Assembly (NCBI RefSeq): GCF_000373925.1 | Contig: NZ_KB892760.1 | Coordinates: 1 to 64,000 of the forward strand | Length of the DNA stretch: 64,000 nt | DNA from: Actinopolymorpha alba DSM 45243 | GTDB taxonomy: Bacteria; Actinomycetota; Actinomycetes; Propionibacteriales; Actinopolymorphaceae | Direction: 5' to 3' | In this document: positions 51,713-59,632 of the stretch, piece after piece | Numbering within the stretch: position 1 is the stretch's first letter | Layout: each line of letters starts with the position of its first letter | Notes under the pieces: model-generated | Database searches by the model: none | The model's input: the letters and a program-made list of their open reading frames with translations, nothing else | Told to the model about the DNA's origin: nothing | Translations under genes and position numbers: made by a program

Positions 51713-53058
51713 GAGTAGACGCGGAGCCCCGCGAGGACGACGAACGCGGCACCGGTGACCCAGATCCACAGCGGCAGCCGCTGGAGGGTGTCGGGAAGGA
51801 TAGTCACGCCCGGACGCACCGTGCGCGGGACGGCCCCAGCGGTCGGGGTTTCCTGCGTCTGCGCGGTGGCGCCCGTGGGCGAGTGCGAAGGAGCGCTGGT
51901 GGGTCCGGGGGAGGCGGTCTGGGGAGTGAGGTGGGTGGCCGCGGCCAGCGCGACCTCGTTGGCAGTGACGAGGGTGCCGACGGGTTTGGCCTTCTCCGCG
52001 ACGGTGAAGCCCCAGTCAAGGAGCTTGCCGGCCTTCTCCCAGGACGGCCGGTCGGTGCGCATCAGGGACACCACGAGCCTTCGGCCGCCACGCTCGGCGG
52101 CGCCCACGAAGGTGTTGTGTGCCTGGGTGGTGTAGCCGTTCTTGACGCCGATCGCTCCGGGGTAGTTGGCCAGGAGCTTGTTGCCGTTCTGGATCTGGAA
52201 CGTCTTGCCGCCCCGGCCCGGGAAGTTGTACCGCGGCGTCGTGGCGTACTTGCGGAAGTCCGCGCGGCCCATGCCTTCCCGCGCGAAGAGCGCGAGATCG
52301 TACGCCGAGGAGACCTGCTTGGGCTCGTCGAGTCCGCTGCTGTTGACGGCATGGGTGTCGAACGCGCCGAGCCGCTTGGCCTCGGCGTTCATCAGGCGTA
52401 CGGCGGCCCGCATGCCCCCGCTGGCGTTAGCGAGCGCGTTGGCGGCGTCGTTGCCGGAGGGAAGGAACAAACCGTAGAAGAGTTGGTCGATGGTGTAGAT
52501 GCTGCCGGCTTCGACGCCGACCTTGCTGCCCTCCATGTTGGCGTCAGCCTGGACCGCGGTGTAGCGGGCACGCTTGTCGAGGCGGGGCAGAAGCGCGATC
52601 GCGGTGAGGGTCTTGAGCGTGCTCGCCGGGGGGAGTTGGGCGTGGGCGTTCTTGGCCGCCAGGATCTCGCCGGTGTCCAGGTCAGCCACGACGTACGACG
52701 CGACGTCCACGTTGGGCGGGCGCACCGGAGCCTTCGGGTCGACGACGACCGAACCCGTCTGGCCAAGTGCCGCACCGCCGATTGATTCGGTGAACGGGTT
52801 GGCCGGGTTGGTGCCGGTGGTGATACCTGGCGTGGGCGTACCCGTTGGGGCCGTCGAGCCAGGGGGTGCCGTCGCTGGTGCTGTCGTGGCCGCCGGACCC
52901 GGCTCGAGGGCGAGGCTCTCCGCTCGGGCGGTGCCTGGCGCGCCGACCGGCGCCGTGGGCGGCATGGCGACAAAGCCGAGCATCACAAGCAGGGCAAGGA
53001 GGCCGGTTGTCGCCGCCTGCGCGGCGCGGAGACACCCTGGGGGCAGATCCGGGGACAT
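51667..53058 (-). CDS. dacA: D-alanyl-D-alanine carboxypeptidase (DacA/PBP5 type)
   Basis: 463 residues, trimming the terminal D-Ala of peptidoglycan stem peptides. N-terminal signal/membrane segment (about 12-33), Pro/Thr-rich linker, then an S11 domain with SxxK = STLK (Ser146-Lys149), SxN = SGN (201-203) and KNG (306-308) in place of the usual KTG. A C-terminal membrane span ('WIWVTGAAFVVLAGL') anchors it. Located as in Streptomyces near yihY and an SCO4848-type gene. Confidence 0.92.
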   Translation of the reverse strand: MSPDLPPGCLRAAQAATTGLLALLVMLGFVAMPPTAPVGAPGTARAESLALEPGPAATTAPATAPPGSTAPTGTPTPGITTGTNPANPFTESIGGAALGQTGSVVVDPKAPVRPPNVDVASYVVADLDTGEILAAKNAHAQLPPASTLKTLTAIALLPRLDKRARYTAVQADANMEGSKVGVEAGSIYTIDQLFYGLFLPSGNDAANALANASGGMRAAVRLMNAEAKRLGAFDTHAVNSSGLDEPKQVSSAYDLALFAREGMGRADFRKYATTPRYNFPGRGGKTFQIQNGNKLLANYPGAIGVKNGYTTQAHNTFVGAAERGGRRLVVSLMRTDRPSWEKAGKLLDWGFTVAEKAKPVGTLVTANEVALAAATHLTPQTASPGPTSAPSHSPTGATAQTQETPTAGAVPRTVRPGVTILPDTLQRLPLWIWVTGAAFVVLAGLRVYSHVRTRRRAPAARVP

Positions 53059-53168
53059 GGTGTCGCACAGACTAGTACGCCAGCGTTGAATGCGTTTTGC
53101 AGCGCGCGTGAATAGTGGATAACCGTTGAAACACAGTCAGCAGGACCTCGCCGCAAGGAGAGCGACCA

Positions 53169-54131
53169 GTGAACGCGACCGATCCCGTTGTGTTACCAAG
53201 CGCTACCGATCTGTATACCGCTGCTGCCCGGGTGGGCGGAATTGTCCGGCGTACTCCGGTGTATGAGATTGACGGGCAGGAGTTCGGTGTCGCCGGCGCG
53301 CGGGTCATTGTCAAGCTGGAGTTGCTCCAGCACACCGGATCATTCAAGGTGCGCGGCGCACTCAACACCCTGCTCGCGGGACCGGTCCCATCTGACGGCG
53401 TCGTCGCGGCCTCGGGCGGCAACCACGGGGCGGCGGTCGCCTGGGCCGCTGCCCGCGTCGGCGTACCCGCGAGGATCTTCGTGCCGTCGACCTCGCCGCC
53501 GGTGAAGGCCGCGCGGGTCGCGTCGTACGGCGCTGAGGTGGTCGTCGTCGACGGCTATTACCCGGACGCGTGGGTGGCGAGCCAGAAGTGGGCCGAGGGC
53601 CGGGCCGTCGCGCAGATCCATGCGTACGACGCTCCGGAGGTGGTGGCGGGACAGAGCACACTCGGCCTGGAACTCGCCGAACAGGTGCCCGAGGCTTCGA
53701 CGGTCCTCGTCTCGTGCGGGGGAGGCGGGTTGTTCGCCGGTGTCACCCTGGCGATGGGGGAGACCCTGCCGGACAGTCGGGTGGTGCCGGTCGAGCCGGA
53801 GCGTTGCCCGACGCTTCACACTGCCCTGGTGGCCGGCTCGCCCGTCCAGGCGGAGGTGGGAGGCGTCGCGGCCGACAGCATGGGCGCGGCCGCCGCCGGG
53901 CGGATCGCCCACGCGGTCGCGAGCCAGCACGGCGTACAACCCGTGCTCGTGCCGGACGACGCGATCGTGGCGGCACGGACGTTCCTGTGGGAACGCTGCC
54001 GCATCCTCGCCGAACCCGGTGGTGCGACGGCCTTCGCGGCTCTGCATTCCGGCGCGTTCCGCCCTGAACCCGGCGAGACGGTCGTGGTGGTCATCTCAGG
54101 AGCGAACACCACGGAACTGCCCGGGTCCTAG
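53169..54131 (+). CDS. PLP-dependent threonine/serine dehydratase-like enzyme
   Basis: 320 residues of the fold II PLP family (IlvA/serine racemase-like): PLP Lys in 'HTGSFKVRGALN', 'ASGGNHGAAVAWAAA', and the phosphate loop 'VSCGGGGLF'. Deaminates threonine or serine to the keto acid. It lacks the C-terminal ACT-type regulatory domain of biosynthetic IlvA, so it is probably catabolic. GTG start with AAGGAG upstream. Confidence 0.9.
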   Translation: MNATDPVVLPSATDLYTAAARVGGIVRRTPVYEIDGQEFGVAGARVIVKLELLQHTGSFKVRGALNTLLAGPVPSDGVVAASGGNHGAAVAWAAARVGVPARIFVPSTSPPVKAARVASYGAEVVVVDGYYPDAWVASQKWAEGRAVAQIHAYDAPEVVAGQSTLGLELAEQVPEASTVLVSCGGGGLFAGVTLAMGETLPDSRVVPVEPERCPTLHTALVAGSPVQAEVGGVAADSMGAAAAGRIAHAVASQHGVQPVLVPDDAIVAARTFLWERCRILAEPGGATAFAALHSGAFRPEPGETVVVVISGANTTELPGS

Positions 54132-54413
54132 CTAGCGGGAGGCCTGGCTTCCCGTAGTGCTTTCCGGGGCGTTTTCCCGGCCGCGCTCCGCGCGCCAGGC
54201 CTTCGCGCCGAGCACGCCGAGACCAGCCGCGATCCCAAGGTTGACGATGATCAACACCGTGTGGGCGACGTAGTAGCCGGTCGGGCGTCCCTCGGTTTTG
54301 GCGAGGTTGCGGATGAAAGTGGCGTACGTGATGACGTTCCAGGCCGCGACGCCGAGGAGGAACGCCGCGATCTTCCGAGTGATGCGCACGGCTCCAGTAT
54401 GTGGGTGACCCAC
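54132..54413 (-). CDS. SCO4848-family small membrane protein
   Basis: 93 residues: two hydrophobic segments around 'AAWNVITYATFIRNLAKTEGRP' and a charged C-tail. This pattern, together with its place beside dacA, matches the SCO4848 family of Streptomyces. GTG 54413 or GTG 54389 could be the start. Function unknown. It abuts the dehydratase gene tail to tail. Confidence 0.75.
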   Translation of the reverse strand: MGHPHTGAVRITRKIAAFLLGVAAWNVITYATFIRNLAKTEGRPTGYYVAHTVLIIVNLGIAAGLGVLGAKAWRAERGRENAPESTTGSQASR

Positions 54414-54546
54414 AACCTCGGGACGGGCTGGTGGCGCCGTGTCCCTTTGTGAGTCATCTCAGCGTCGCGAACCCTGCTGACGCACAGGCCCGGAAGGACC
54501 TTGAGTTTCGAGGAGATTCCTTCATCGTGAAGGCAGCGGGAGCTGA

Positions 54547-54657
54547 CTTGGCGGAGGTGTCTCGGCTTCTATGCCGAAACTCCTCCGCCAAGGCATCGCA
54601 ACCTCGGTGGGCGATCTCGCATAGTGAGCAGCTCTCGAATCAGTCCAAGATCCTTTT
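54547..54657 (+). repeat. Interspersed R element, copy 4 (complete)
   Basis: 54547-54565 pairs with 54573-54592 as a small hairpin, followed by GCAACCTCGGTGGGCGATC, then TCGCATAGTGAGC and the tail CCAAGATCCTTTT. Best match is copy 1 at 1853-1964, aligned across the whole length. Confidence 0.72.
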
Positions 54658-54679
54658 CTTGAGTGCCGCATCTCAGGAT

Positions 54680-54720
54680 CGTGGAGACTCCGGGGTGCTA
54701 TGACCCCTGGAGTTTCCACG
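54680..54720 (+). terminator. Hairpin after R copy 4
   Basis: CGTGGAGACTCCGGGG (54680-54695) pairs with CCCCTGGAGTTTCCACG (54704-54720), about 15 pairs with two mismatches, around an 8-nt loop. Confidence 0.6.
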
Positions 54721-54815
54721 GTCTTGCTGAAGTGCGGCAGATGTGCGACCGGTTCGGGTCCTCGTGCGCCGAGTCGTCACCGAGCGAGCTGAATTGAGGG
54801 TGCTTCGTAGGGAGT

Positions 54816-55014
54816 TGCCGCGTGAGGTGGCGGTCGTCTCGAATGGCGTACACCTGGTTGTATCAGATAGTGAGAAAGTCAGGCTTTTGTCTCGCATTGT
54901 GTACGCCCCTGTAGGGGCCTCACGCGGCAATTCCCCACCTCGCTAGGCGAATTTACCTTGCCTGGTGGGAACTTGCCCCGCCTCGTACCGCAGAAGGTGT
55001 ACACAATGTGAGAC
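54816..55014. repeat. Nested inverted repeats without a gene
   Basis: TTGCCGCGTGAGG (54816-) pairs with CCTCACGCGGCAA (54919-54931), inside this GGCGTACAC pairs with GTGTACGCC, and separately GTCTCGCATTGTGTAC at 54889-54904 pairs with GTACACAATGTGAGAC at 54999-55014 (one mismatch). Because the arms overlap, alternative folds exclude one another. Open frames here are not credible proteins, and 55015-55260 holds nothing I recognise. Confidence 0.6.
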
Positions 55015-55260
55015 GCCACCCGCGGCACCTCCCCGATTTGGCGAAAGTGCGGCGCCTGATGCAGCAGGCAGCCGATGCGAGTTTGAATAAGCTTTATATG
55101 GCGCGTGCTTCGTGGAGGCATGCCGCGTTCGGTCGCGCCCTGGATGGATTACCGGAGCTTCAATCAGATCCAGCACCTTCCCCATCATGGCGGCCGCGCT
55201 CAGACGGGATCGCGTGGAGTTCAGGGGAACCTGGCCGCAAGGAACGGTTGACGCCTCTCC

Positions 55261-55491
55261 TCAGACGGCGTCTGAGAGGGTCTGTCGCGCGTAGCTGGAC
55301 AGCCGCCACTGAGCCCAGGCGGCTGCTGGGCAAGGCCAGTCAAGTTCGCAGAGGAGGCAGTGCGTGCTCTGAAGGACCGGTCGCGGGATGATCCGCCACC
55401 TCCAGCGGACCCCGACCCGCGACCGGTCCGGTCTGTGCGCCACGTCGAGCGCGGCGGCGTAGTTGTCGATCGCGGCCTCGGGCCAGCGCAC
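55261..55491 (-). CDS. Small zinc-ribbon-like protein, module copy 1 (probably decayed)
   Basis: 76 residues from GTG 55491 ending 'RWRWRIIPRPVLQSTHCLLCELDWPCPAAAWAQW'. The R-W-R-x-R-I-I-P-x-P-x-L...C-x-x-C...W-x-C pattern is the same as in the gene at 61892-62155, but the helical N-terminal part differs, so it may be a decayed copy. No convincing ribosome-binding site. Confidence 0.45.
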   Translation of the reverse strand: MRWPEAAIDNYAAALDVAHRPDRSRVGVRWRWRIIPRPVLQSTHCLLCELDWPCPAAAWAQWRLSSYARQTLSDAV

Positions 55492-55555
55492 GGATCCCAA
55501 CCCTGGAAGGAATGTCAGAGGTAGTTCGGGTGGCTTCACAGCGACTCCCAAAGTT

Positions 55556-55864
55556 TCACAGGGACTCCCCGAAAGGTGGCTCGACCAGTCGCTTGACCCA
55601 GGCGAGGAGGGCCTCCAGGTCGTTCGCGTCGGCGACCGGGCGGCAGCCGGTCTGTCGGAACACCCATCGGCCTTCCCAACGGTCGCAGCGTAGGACGACC
55701 GAGAGTTCGGGCAGGGAGGGAAACGGAACCTCCAGGGCGTACTGCTCGCCGTCATGGCCGACACGTGGAAATGCTTGGTAACCGGCGGTCTGAAGGGACA
55801 ACTCGGCGGCCGCTATCTGGCGTTCCCGCTCTGAGCGATCCGGGTTCGGGTCTTCTGCTGGCAT
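55556..55864 (-). CDS. Small hypothetical protein, module copy 1
   Basis: 102 residues from ATG 55864. Layout: polar N-tail, helix 'RERQIAAAELSLQTAGY', strands 'VPFPSLPELSVVLRCDRWEGRWVF', and a final helix 'DANDLEALLAWVKRLV'. The protein at 62155-62496 has the same order (LPFDSGVTFYC, DGDARWSF, SDDLDGVIGYMRHLL). Each is followed by a C-x-x-C small gene, so they form paralogous two-gene modules. Function unknown. Confidence 0.6.
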   Translation of the reverse strand: MPAEDPNPDRSERERQIAAAELSLQTAGYQAFPRVGHDGEQYALEVPFPSLPELSVVLRCDRWEGRWVFRQTGCRPVADANDLEALLAWVKRLVEPPFGESL

Positions 55865-56100
55865 CGTCTGAATGACTTCCTTGTCACGCAAAGGATGTGA
55901 CGTGCCGACTGCGGCGAGAATCCAGGGCCGTCGTCGGCGAATCAGCTATGGGTGTTGAGTCTCTGGCGCGCGCGTCTGACCTCGCGAGGTCCTACTGAGG
56001 GCCTCGTAAGGACATCACGCGGACCTCGCGCGGACCTACGGGGCGCGCGGCTGGAGTTCGGGGGTGGGGCAAGCAAAACTGTCCGCCGTAAGGAGGCGGG

Positions 56101-57282
56101 ATGACGCGCGGACGTTCAGCCATCCCTCGCACCGTCCTGGAGCAGCTGATCTGGCAGCGCGACCAGACCTACGACGAGGTGGCAGCCGAGTTCGAGCAGG
56201 TCGCGAGCCAGTGCGGCGAGCGCGGCGCGAGCATGTCGGCACGGCACCTGCGGCGGCTCGCGTCCGGACAGCGGACCGGCACCACACCCATCACCAGACG
56301 GGTGCTGCTGAAGATGTTCGGTAGGCCGGCCGCGGAGTTGCTCGTGCCCCCGCAGGCGACCGTAATTACGGCCGCAACCACGGCCGCAACCACGGCCGCA
56401 ACCTCAACCTCCGCGGCAAGCTCAATCGACCCAGCGACCGCGACCTCCGCTGGCATCTCCGCGGTCGAACGACTCGCTCGGGGCGAGGAGCAGGAGGTGC
56501 TGGAGCTCGCCGCCCGGCGGGCCCGCAGGTTCGGGTTGCGGGTGGGCGGAGCCAGTGTCGACGACGAGAGCATCCGGACGGTCCACCACGACGTACGCCA
56601 CCTCGTCCGCGCCTACCGCCAGCGCCCACTTCCGGAGATTCTCGGACCGCTCGTCGATGCCCAGGGGGCCGTCTTCGAGCTCCTCGAGCAGGGGCCCAAG
56701 CCGGCCCACGCGCGCCGGCTGCACTTCCTCGCCGCCGTCCTGTCGGGCATGTTGGCGAAGGTCTCTCACGACCGATCTGACGCACACATGGCGATGACGC
56801 ACGCCCACACGGCGTTCATCTGCGCCGACCGCGCCGACCATGACGGCCTGCGCGCGTGGGTACGCGGTCTGCAGTCCATCGTCGCGTACTGGACCGGCCG
56901 GCCGTACGCCGCGATCAGGTACGCCAAGGCCGGCGCCGCCTTCGCCACCACAGACGGCAACGGCCTCGCCGTCTGGCTCAACGCCAGCAAGGCGCGCGCA
57001 CTTGCCGCGCTAGCGGCGCTGGCGGACGACGCGACGGCGCGGGCCGCCGCCGAACGAAACGAGCGCGAGCAGGACCAGTCTCTCCTCGACGATCTCAACC
57101 AGCTTGGTGAGATCTCCTCGCTCGGCCCGCTGCGCCAGGTGCATTACGTCGCCGACGCGATCGCCTGGCTGCCCCGGGATCTCCAGGAGGAGATCGAGAT
57201 CCTCACCCTCACCGTCCCCCAAGATCAGCCCGAGAACTCACCCCCGGATGCCAGGGCCGGCGTGCCGCCGCCGGGCGGGTGA
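56101..57282 (+). CDS. XRE-like regulator with TPR-type C-terminus
   Basis: 393 residues. The N-terminus (about 1-75) has a helix-turn-helix-like region ('LEQLIWQRDQTYDEVAAEF', 'MSARHLRRLASGQRTG'). An Ala/Thr linker with three 'TTAAT' repeats (about 85-115) leads to an all-helical TPR-like domain to about 360 ('MTHAHTAFICADRADHDGLRAWVRGL', 'YAAIRYAKAGAAFA'). AAGGAGG lies 4 bases before the ATG. Such single-protein regulators are abundant in actinobacteria and often sit near DUF397 genes, as here. Ligand and targets unknown. Confidence 0.78.
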   Translation: MTRGRSAIPRTVLEQLIWQRDQTYDEVAAEFEQVASQCGERGASMSARHLRRLASGQRTGTTPITRRVLLKMFGRPAAELLVPPQATVITAATTAATTAATSTSAASSIDPATATSAGISAVERLARGEEQEVLELAARRARRFGLRVGGASVDDESIRTVHHDVRHLVRAYRQRPLPEILGPLVDAQGAVFELLEQGPKPAHARRLHFLAAVLSGMLAKVSHDRSDAHMAMTHAHTAFICADRADHDGLRAWVRGLQSIVAYWTGRPYAAIRYAKAGAAFATTDGNGLAVWLNASKARALAALAALADDATARAAAERNEREQDQSLLDDLNQLGEISSLGPLRQVHYVADAIAWLPRDLQEEIEILTLTVPQDQPENSPPDARAGVPPPGG

Positions 57283-57439
57283 GGACCGCTGCCTCGTCGC
57301 TCACGGACGCGTGGACCGCGAGCATGGCGTCACACGGCAGCTCGTCTTCCTGCCGGTCGGGATCTGGCGGTCATACGTCCACCACAAGAAGGCTGGCGAG
57401 GCTCGCGCACGCCGCGGCTACGGAGATAGACCGGCCTGC

Positions 57440-57838
57440 CTACTCGGCTTCGATCCACTCGACATTCGTCGGCCTCTGGCCGGTGCGGACGAACTCCCGC
57501 GCCGCCTCCCGTGCGGTCTCGACGGGGATGCCGCGACCTGGTGGCCGGTGGCCCCAGTCGTTGCCATACCACCACTCGGTGGGCTTGTCGCTGTCGAGGT
57601 CGCCGACAACGTGGGCGTTGTCGAAGTTGAGGAACGAGAAGTCCCGACCGACCCCCAGGGCCAGGACAGGACCATCCCAGGCGGCTGGGGTGAAGACGTA
57701 GACGGCGTAGGGCACCTGGTCCTGCTCGGCCTCTCGGTTCACCTCGTCCAGTGCATGGTCAAGCTCGTCGACCGTCGACACCTCGGTTTGGGCAGGGCCG
57801 TCGCCGTATTCGAGTAGGTACTGGACCGGTTCGGTCAC
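57440..57838 (-). CDS. Imm1-family immunity protein
   Basis: 132 residues. The Imm1 pattern is clear: acidic N-terminal strand-helix, 'PVLALGVGRDFSFLNF', 'VVGDLDSDKPTEWWYGNDWGHRPPGRGIPVETAREAAREFVRTGQRPTNVEWI'-type core (short pieces: 'EWWYGN', 'IPVETAREA', 'RPTNVEW'). Imm1 proteins neutralise deaminase toxins of the DddA/SCP1.201 group among others. Its GTG overlaps the deaminase stop by 4 bases (GTGA), giving a strict toxin-immunity arrangement. Confidence 0.9.
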   Translation of the reverse strand: MTEPVQYLLEYGDGPAQTEVSTVDELDHALDEVNREAEQDQVPYAVYVFTPAAWDGPVLALGVGRDFSFLNFDNAHVVGDLDSDKPTEWWYGNDWGHRPPGRGIPVETAREAAREFVRTGQRPTNVEWIEAE

Positions 57839-58533
57839 TTCTCGTTCTCCAACCCTCGATAGACCTGCTGGAACCCGCCTGGCCCGTAGATTGTCAGCTT
57901 CGCACCTGGCGGAAGCATGTGCGGGAGAAGCACATGGCGGCTCGGCTTGTACTTCTCCGCATTCTCAGGGGTGTCCCTGTCGAACGGACACACGGCCCTG
58001 TTGATGTAGAGCGTGCATTCCTGCCGGTTCTCCTGACGCATCTGCGCGGCCGCGTGCGCTTCGACGTGGGAGATGACCATGAGTTCTGATCGCGGTAGCC
58101 GAAGGTTCCGCCAACCAACCTCGCTCGCCGGACCCTCGTAGCCGCTGGGCTTGGGCTGGTCCCAGATCAGCGCACCTTTCCCGTCCGCGAGCAGCCCGTG
58201 AGCCTTCGTGCCCTTCCCTTCCAACGCCTCCGGCAGCCGCTCAGCGATCTCGGCGCTGTACGGTGCCGGCCGGTCAGCATCGCGCCGCTCCGAAGCCTCC
58301 GGCGGTTTCGGCTTCTCCGGCTCCTTGGTGGGTCGGTCGGGGCGGGTGACCTTCGCGATGTCCGCGTACCTCAGCGGGTCGAAGAACGGCCGGTCGGGGT
58401 CGGCAGCGTTGCGGTCGCGGATGTGGCGGGTTGCCACGACCTCTTCCTCGAACCGGCACTTGAAGTCGTCAGGCCTGCGGTCCGATCCCGTGTCTGGCCG
58501 ATCCTCGCCGTAGCGCCCCAGTTCGCCACTCAT
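57835..58533 (-). CDS. DddA/SCP1.201-like deaminase toxin, second zinc Cys absent
   Basis: 232 residues from ATG 58533. Residues 1-100 are charged and Pro-rich with no signal peptide or repeats. From about 103 the deaminase domain runs: 'KAHGLLADGKGALIW', then 'VISHVEAHAAAQMR' (His156 zinc ligand, Glu158 proton shuttle), 'CTLYINRAVCPFD' (Cys182, first zinc Cys), and 'HVLLPHMLPPGAKLTIYGPGG'. Usual members have a second Cys a few residues after the first (C-x-x-C or CxxxGC before LLP). Here that position is a His200 after a 17-residue insert, or is lost. It could be a His-substituted zinc site or an inactive domain. Downstream of a GT4 gene and coupled to Imm1. Confidence 0.82.
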   Translation of the reverse strand: MSGELGRYGEDRPDTGSDRRPDDFKCRFEEEVVATRHIRDRNAADPDRPFFDPLRYADIAKVTRPDRPTKEPEKPKPPEASERRDADRPAPYSAEIAERLPEALEGKGTKAHGLLADGKGALIWDQPKPSGYEGPASEVGWRNLRLPRSELMVISHVEAHAAAQMRQENRQECTLYINRAVCPFDRDTPENAEKYKPSRHVLLPHMLPPGAKLTIYGPGGFQQVYRGLENEK

Positions 58534-58573
58534 GGCCGCGATCTTGGCACGGCGTACGCATTGCTGACTACGG

Positions 58574-59545
58574 TCACGAAGTAGCCTGTGCCGCTTCGAA
58601 TGCGTCAACCGCCTCGCGCCACTGCTCCAGGTGTCCCTTCGTGATCTCGGCTAGCTCTGTCGACCGGGCGAGAGCGCGTGAGCTGGCCTCCTCCCATCCC
58701 TCGGGCTGCAGGAGCCGGGATAGCGCGGATTTCCAGGCGTCGAGGTCGTCTGTGGGGCAGAAGGTGCCGGCGTCCCCGAGTGCTTCGCGGAGACCGTCGG
58801 TTGGCGCGGCGATGGTGGGGATGCCAGAAGCTGCGGCCTCGACAGCGCACCGTCCAAACGACTCGCTCTTGCTTGGCATCAGCAGGATTCGCGTCTGACT
58901 GTAGACGGGGCGCATGTCATCGACGCTAGGGGAGACGGTGACGTTGGGCAGGTCGCGGACGTCGGGCTCGTCGTAGCCGAGAACTCCGAGAAACGGCACG
59001 TCCGGGAACTCCTCCGCCAGGGCGTAGAAGATGTCGCTCCCTTTCCACGGGCCGAGGTTGACCAGGGTGACCGCCGGGCCAGGCTGGGTGCGGTACTCGG
59101 CCGGGTCGATGAGCGGGTAAGTCACCAGTCTGGGGCGGGTGTACTCGGGGAATTCCGCCGACAGCCAGTGGCTGTTGAAGATCGCGAGGTCGCAGCGGCG
59201 GCGCAGAAAGCCATGCTCGCCCGTGTCGCCAGGGAAGTTGCCGTGGATGAGCTGGACGACGGGGATGTCGTAGGTCTCGCCGACGTCTGTGGTGAAGAAG
59301 GTGCCCATGAGGTGGGTGATGAGCAGGTCCGCCGACCGCAGCCGTTCTACGGACTCGGGGCTGTCCTTGTCGGGGAGGACTCGGGCGCCTTCCCACTCGT
59401 ACGGATCGCTGAGGCCGTGACCGTCCCAGCACACCACCGACACCTCGTGTGGGTCGGTCAACGGCCGCAGCAGGTCCCGCAGCGCCTTCTGCGCCCCCCA
59501 CCGACCGTCCGGCATGTACTCGTTGGAGTACGCGACGATCCGCAT
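58574..59545 (-). CDS. GT4 glycosyltransferase
   Basis: 323 residues from ATG 59545 with GGGAGGAG upstream. GT-B fold: N-terminal 'MRIVAYSNEYMPDGRWGAQK', acceptor-side 'VQLIHGNFPGD', donor-side 'LVNLGPWKGSDIF' and the GT4 C-terminal motif 'MPSKSESFGRCAVEAAASGIPTIA' (E-x7-E). No membrane span. Sugar donor and acceptor are unknown; position between an unknown gene and a deaminase suggests an accessory locus rather than cell-wall synthesis. Confidence 0.85.
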   Translation of the reverse strand: MRIVAYSNEYMPDGRWGAQKALRDLLRPLTDPHEVSVVCWDGHGLSDPYEWEGARVLPDKDSPESVERLRSADLLITHLMGTFFTTDVGETYDIPVVQLIHGNFPGDTGEHGFLRRRCDLAIFNSHWLSAEFPEYTRPRLVTYPLIDPAEYRTQPGPAVTLVNLGPWKGSDIFYALAEEFPDVPFLGVLGYDEPDVRDLPNVTVSPSVDDMRPVYSQTRILLMPSKSESFGRCAVEAAASGIPTIAAPTDGLREALGDAGTFCPTDDLDAWKSALSRLLQPEGWEEASSRALARSTELAEITKGHLEQWREAVDAFEAAQATS

Positions 59546-59632
59546 GCAGACTCCTCCCTTCACGTGGGCCCTGCCGGGCCACGTCACCCTGTGTCTTCAT
59601 AGTCGGACAGATTGATGTCGTCGAGAGTTCGG

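Noticed and set aside
54743..54946. 67-codon frame in the nested-repeat region
   Set aside because: Built across inverted-repeat arms; equivalent frames exist on both strands, as expected from palindromes.
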